Assembly (NCBI GenBank): GCA_900128585.1 | Contig: LT642361.1 | Location: 1 to 21,160, forward strand | DNA length: 21,160 nt | Direction of reading: 5' to 3' | Source of the DNA: Stramenopiles sp. TOSAG23-3 | Taxonomy: Eukaryota > Sar | Shown: positions 17,644 through 21,160 of the stretch, piece by piece | How positions within the stretch are numbered: the stretch's first letter is position 1 | Layout of the letters: each line of letters starts with the position of its first letter | Translations under genes and position numbers: made by a program | The notes under the pieces: generated by a model | Databases searched by the model: none | Seen by the model: only the letters and a program-made list of their open reading frames with translations | Told to the model about the DNA's origin: nothing

Positions 17644-20600
17644 ATGCCAGAATTTATAGAAAAGCAGTTCGAGAAAGCTGGGCGTTGGATTGCCCGAAAG
17701 CCTTGGATTGCGATAGCAATTTCTGTCGTTCTCGTAGCAATATGCGCGGGTGGTTACCCGAGCTTAAAGGCAGAAAATCGTGCAGAAATGCAATGGGTAC
17801 CGCGAGGTGCCCTCGGTTTAACGCACAAAGATTACGCAGATGAAATGTGGCCTAGCTCGAATCGATTCAACTTTTGGATGGCGCAATGCACAGGCTCCAA
17901 CTGCAACGCTCTGGACGCTGCGCACATGAAAGAACTGAACAGAATTCACCAGGAAATCTTGGCGATCACTGTCACTGTCGAGGAAGTCAAAAAGATCCAC
18001 ACCGTCCGGGGTGGCAAAAAGTCTTTCGTTTGGGAGAAACTCACGGACAAACAATGGGAAGTCTTCAACGGATCGTGGTCGTTCGACCGATCAAAAGACC
18101 GGTCAACGAAACGAAAGTGTGTCCAATTTGGCCCGTTCTGTGGGAAAAGCTCTCCTCTTGAAATATTCAGAGAAGATACCACTGTTATTAACACCATGAC
18201 TGACAAAGAATCGCTAGACGCGTTCAACTTTTGGGAGTCCCAAACCACTGCTTGTCCTGTGACAATAGCGAAATCGGACAGCCCGTGCGTTGATGCATCG
18301 AAATTCAACTCGAACGCTTCGAAGCAGGATTGCCAAACTTACAACACAACTGATGAAAGGAAGAACTGCCGCATTGCAGCAGACGAATACTGCAAGATAA
18401 AGTGCCCGCCTCCGTACAACAATTGCGCGGATAATGGTTGCCCGAGTCTTGCGGCATTCAACCAACTAGCCGCGAACAGTAACAACAACAACAGTGCCCC
18501 CGATAGTGCGTTCGCCTTCGAACCATTTAAAATTTCCACCGTTGCTAGTTCGGGTAAGGATGGCCCAATAAAGAAAAATGGGGAGTACGAGTCGGCTACC
18601 ACCCTTTTTGGCTTCTACGCACTCGCAGCTACGCCTGTGTTAGTCGATGGAAGCGATGAAGACCCAGTTGCGTTGGAGTGGGAAAAGCGTGCGTTGTGTA
18701 AAATGGGGATTGTGGCGGAGACTCTTCGAGGCATAGAAGAACCGGAATGCAAAGGCAGTGACATGTTTGACTTCAAGGCCCAGTTTACCAGGAGTCTCAG
18801 CGATGAGTTCGGCAATGCAATTCTAGGAGACATCGCTGCTCTCGGTGCATCGTACTTTCTGATCATTATCTACATGGGCATTATGCTTTCAAGGCGGGAC
18901 CATGTACACTCTATGGTTTTTATGAGTTTGGTGACCGTGGCCATTGTTGGAATGAGTTACATCGGTGCGATGGGCCTAGGGTCGTACATCGGTTTGATGA
19001 ACAATAACTTGAACACACAAATTCCGTTTCTGCTTTTGGGCTTGGGCGTGGATGATGCTTTTGTACTGTCGAGTGAGTTCGTGCGGGCGACAACTACGCT
19101 CGGGGCCAGTGCACCGATAGAGGATCGTGTCGCGATGGCTGTTAAGAGTGGCGGGATGTCAATTTTAATTACCAGTGCAACTGACGCCCTTGCATTCTTC
19201 TTTGGCTCAATTACAGTCCTCCCAGCCTTGAGTTGGTTCTGTGTATTTGCAGGATTCGGAGTGCTTCTATGCTTCATTTTTCAAATCACATTCTTTGTGC
19301 CGTTTCTTGTGCTGAATGAGCGGCGTGCATTGCAGAACCGCTACGATATGTCGTGCTTTCCGCTGTGTTGCTTTAAAGCGAACCAACGGTTGGACAAACT
19401 GTGTTGCATCAAGCCCCAGCAAGATAATAGCCCAGCGAACAAAGCTGTTGGTGCTCCAGATGATGCTGGCGCAAGTGCAGCTGACGTTGACTTCCATGAC
19501 TGGGATAGCCCCCGAGGGTGTTGCTTCTGCTGCAACTGTAAGCCGGGGGGGCTGGTGGTTGGCTTCGAACGGTTTGGCCGCATGATCACTACGCCAGTTG
19601 GGAAGATAACAACCTTTGTCGTGTTTCTCTCAATGCTAATTGTAGGGATTGTAGGTGCGTTTCAAATCAAGCAGGACTTTAAATTGGAATGGTTTGTACC
19701 CGACGATTCGTACTTGAACACATTTTTTAAGTGGAACTCGGAATTTTTTGCTACGGGAACTCCCATCACGATCTATGTTAAGGATATTGATTACTTCAGC
19801 AGCCAAGGCACACTTATTGAGTTGAAGAATCTGATGACATCTAGCAAATTAGTGGACCACCCAAAGGGCTACAGCGACTGGTACGGGTCGTTCATCGACA
19901 CGACCAATGGAGATGCGAACTCCGCGAACTGGGGAACGTGGTTGAATTCTGACAAGACGCAGTTCAAAAGTAAGACTGACTTTTACAAAGAGCTGCACGC
20001 ATGGTACATTGGTGGCGGCGGTGCAAGATTTCGAAGCAGTATAAAATGGGTCGATAATGACTGCAACTCTGACGATTACAACGAACCTTTATGCGACCCG
20101 CAAAAGGGGGTATTGGCGACAAAAATGGGCTGCACCCTGACGCTCGAGGCAACGGATGACGGCCAAACTCGCTACGATACGATGACAGCTTTGCGCAAGG
20201 GCATTGCGAAGATTCTGCCCGATGAGAAAGCGTTCCCATATTCATTCCAGTTTTTGTATTGGGAAGAAACGGGTGTGATTGGTAAGGAGTTGGTTCAGAA
20301 TCTGCTTAGTTGCGGGGCCGTGATCATAGTTCTCATCTGCGCGATGATACCACACCCAAGGATCGCGCCATTCGTTGTGGGCGGTATTATTTACAGTGTC
20401 GTTACCCTTGTAGGGTTCATGCACTGGTGGGGCATCACCGTCAGTGGCGTCTCGACCATTTACATCCTTATTTCTATCGGTTTGGCCGTCGATTATTCTG
20501 CACATGTTGCTCACATGTTCGTTGAGAGCACAGGGATGCCAGAAGACCGCGCGGTTGCCGCCCTCAAGAGAATCGGCCCATCAGTGTTCAATGCTATTGG

Positions 20601-20874
20601 TTCAACCTTGCTGGCGGTTTGCGTTCTTGGATTCTCTAAATCCTACATTTTCCGAGTGTTCTTCAAGGCATTATTTCTTACCGTCTTGTTTGGCGGCGCT
20701 GTAGGCCTATGGCTGTTGCCTGTGATGTTGTCGGTCTTTGGCGGGACAAAAGAGAAAGGAAACAACGAGGGGGGTGAGTCGCCGCGGTCCAATCAAGTAA
20801 CGGCAACAAAACAAATTGAAATGAAGAACATTGAAGAGCAAAAGGACGAATCGAAAGCGAAAGAGACTGTCTAA
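17644..20874 (+). CDS. Patched/NPC1-type RND family membrane protein
   Basis: A 1,076-residue single-exon frame from ATG 17644 (context CAAACATG) with the typical 12-TM duplicated RND layout. TM1 is at about 20-38, with a large Cys-rich luminal/extracellular loop at about 39-390. TM2-TM6 (about 392-560) form the sterol-sensing-domain-like half, and TM4 has the family motif GVDDAF (Asp470, Asp471). TM7 is at about 655-675, a second large loop at about 676-880, and TM8-TM12 at about 882-1030, with the matching GLAVDYSAH (Asp950). These Asp pairs are the proton/cation-relay positions of RND transporters, Patched and Dispatched. There is no NPC1-like N-terminal sterol-binding domain, so it is closer to Patched/PTCHD proteins. 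The cytosolic TM6-TM7 linker (about 560-650) is rich in Cys pairs. The tail after 1030 is charged and disordered. It probably moves or senses sterols or other lipids; the substrate is unknown. Confidence 0.9.
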   Translation: MPEFIEKQFEKAGRWIARKPWIAIAISVVLVAICAGGYPSLKAENRAEMQWVPRGALGLTHKDYADEMWPSSNRFNFWMAQCTGSNCNALDAAHMKELNRIHQEILAITVTVEEVKKIHTVRGGKKSFVWEKLTDKQWEVFNGSWSFDRSKDRSTKRKCVQFGPFCGKSSPLEIFREDTTVINTMTDKESLDAFNFWESQTTACPVTIAKSDSPCVDASKFNSNASKQDCQTYNTTDERKNCRIAADEYCKIKCPPPYNNCADNGCPSLAAFNQLAANSNNNNSAPDSAFAFEPFKISTVASSGKDGPIKKNGEYESATTLFGFYALAATPVLVDGSDEDPVALEWEKRALCKMGIVAETLRGIEEPECKGSDMFDFKAQFTRSLSDEFGNAILGDIAALGASYFLIIIYMGIMLSRRDHVHSMVFMSLVTVAIVGMSYIGAMGLGSYIGLMNNNLNTQIPFLLLGLGVDDAFVLSSEFVRATTTLGASAPIEDRVAMAVKSGGMSILITSATDALAFFFGSITVLPALSWFCVFAGFGVLLCFIFQITFFVPFLVLNERRALQNRYDMSCFPLCCFKANQRLDKLCCIKPQQDNSPANKAVGAPDDAGASAADVDFHDWDSPRGCCFCCNCKPGGLVVGFERFGRMITTPVGKITTFVVFLSMLIVGIVGAFQIKQDFKLEWFVPDDSYLNTFFKWNSEFFATGTPITIYVKDIDYFSSQGTLIELKNLMTSSKLVDHPKGYSDWYGSFIDTTNGDANSANWGTWLNSDKTQFKSKTDFYKELHAWYIGGGGARFRSSIKWVDNDCNSDDYNEPLCDPQKGVLATKMGCTLTLEATDDGQTRYDTMTALRKGIAKILPDEKAFPYSFQFLYWEETGVIGKELVQNLLSCGAVIIVLICAMIPHPRIAPFVVGGIIYSVVTLVGFMHWWGITVSGVSTIYILISIGLAVDYSAHVAHMFVESTGMPEDRAVAALKRIGPSVFNAIGSTLLAVCVLGFSKSYIFRVFFKALFLTVLFGGAVGLWLLPVMLSVFGGTKEKGNNEGGESPRSNQVTATKQIEMKNIEEQKDESKAKETV

Positions 20875-20990
20875 AGGTCTGCTTAATCGCGAGCTACCAT
20901 GTGCATGAGAGAGATAGCAAAGCTTTATTCTGCTCTCTCGTTCTTTTCGCTATGTAAAAATATACAGCCAGAGATTTATGAAATAGTAAG

Positions 20991-20996
20991 AATAAA
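20991..20996 (+). terminator. Candidate polyadenylation signal AATAAA
   Basis: AATAAA lies 117 bases after the Patched-like stop codon, in a suitable position for a 3' UTR. The region is AT-rich, so a chance occurrence is possible. Confidence 0.4.
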
Positions 20997-21104
20997 ATTT
21001 TCCGAAGACAAAAAAATATTATAAATAAAAAAAGTTCTATTATCACAAAAAAACGACGACGGGGGGGAAATGATAGGGACATATTACCAAGTTCACACCA
21101 TGTG

Positions 21105-21151
21105 TCCGAAAAATGACATTTTTCCGGACGGAAAAATGTTCATTTTTTTTT
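21105..21151. repeat. Alternating short inverted repeats at the window's right edge
   Basis: Four alternating copies of one word: CCGAAAAATG (21106-21115), CATTTTTCCG (21117-21126), CGGAAAAATG (21129-21138) and CATTTTT followed by a T-run (21141-21151). Copies 2 and 3 are perfect 10-base reverse complements with a 2-base gap. The block ends close to the window edge, so it may continue outside. Confidence 0.65.
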
Positions 21152-21160
21152 AGATAAAAA

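Larger units (their letters stand above)
20875..21160. other. 3' flank of the Patched-like gene
   Basis: About 290 bases of AT-rich downstream sequence with a candidate poly(A) signal, a G7 run (21061-21067) and alternating inverted repeats at the right end. I see no coding frame. Confidence 0.5.

Overview
The window is nuclear DNA from a eukaryotic microbe. The genes are mostly intron-less. The two introns that can be read directly are spliceosomal, with GTAAGT donors and a CTGAC branch-like motif. Gene bodies are compact and of moderate GC. They are separated by 0.3-1.3 kb of very AT-rich DNA full of TTA/ATA, GAA and CAA microsatellites. The gene set (lipoyl synthase with a probable mitochondrial leader, ALG8, axonemal dynein heavy chain, Patched-like protein) points to a free-living protist, or an ancestor, with mitochondria, an N-glycosylation pathway and a motile cilium. 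I cannot place it more precisely. I see no rRNA, tRNA, CRISPR, transposase or reverse transcriptase.

Layout, left to right: lipoyl synthase (-, 3' part outside the window); divergent AT-rich spacer; small ankyrin protein (+); convergent spacer with a degenerate tandem duplication; a dynein heavy chain-like gene (-); AT-rich spacer; ALG8 glucosyltransferase (-) with an acidic insert; 1.27 kb divergent spacer; a large secreted protein (+) with a fibronectin-III-like domain at each end and a degenerate protein-kinase-like domain between them; a short convergent spacer with a perfect hairpin; a TPR protein (-); divergent spacer; a 12-TM Patched/RND-type membrane protein (+); and a 3' tail ending in alternating short inverted repeats. 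The genes look functionally unrelated, and no operon-like cluster is present.

The two most unusual items are as follows. First, the dynein heavy chain gene encodes an N-terminal tail, most of the linker, and the dynein C-terminal domain. It has no AAA1-AAA6 ring, no stalk and no microtubule-binding domain, so its coding length is about 1,700 codons instead of 4,000 or more. It also has a +1 frame change at a G7 run and a second one at the linker/C-domain join. It may be a motorless dynein-derived protein, a recent pseudogene or an assembly deletion; these must be separated experimentally. Second, the secreted FN3 / kinase-like / FN3 protein keeps recognisable HND and DVA motifs, but has an altered catalytic loop and a Gly/Ser-rich insert in the activation-segment region.
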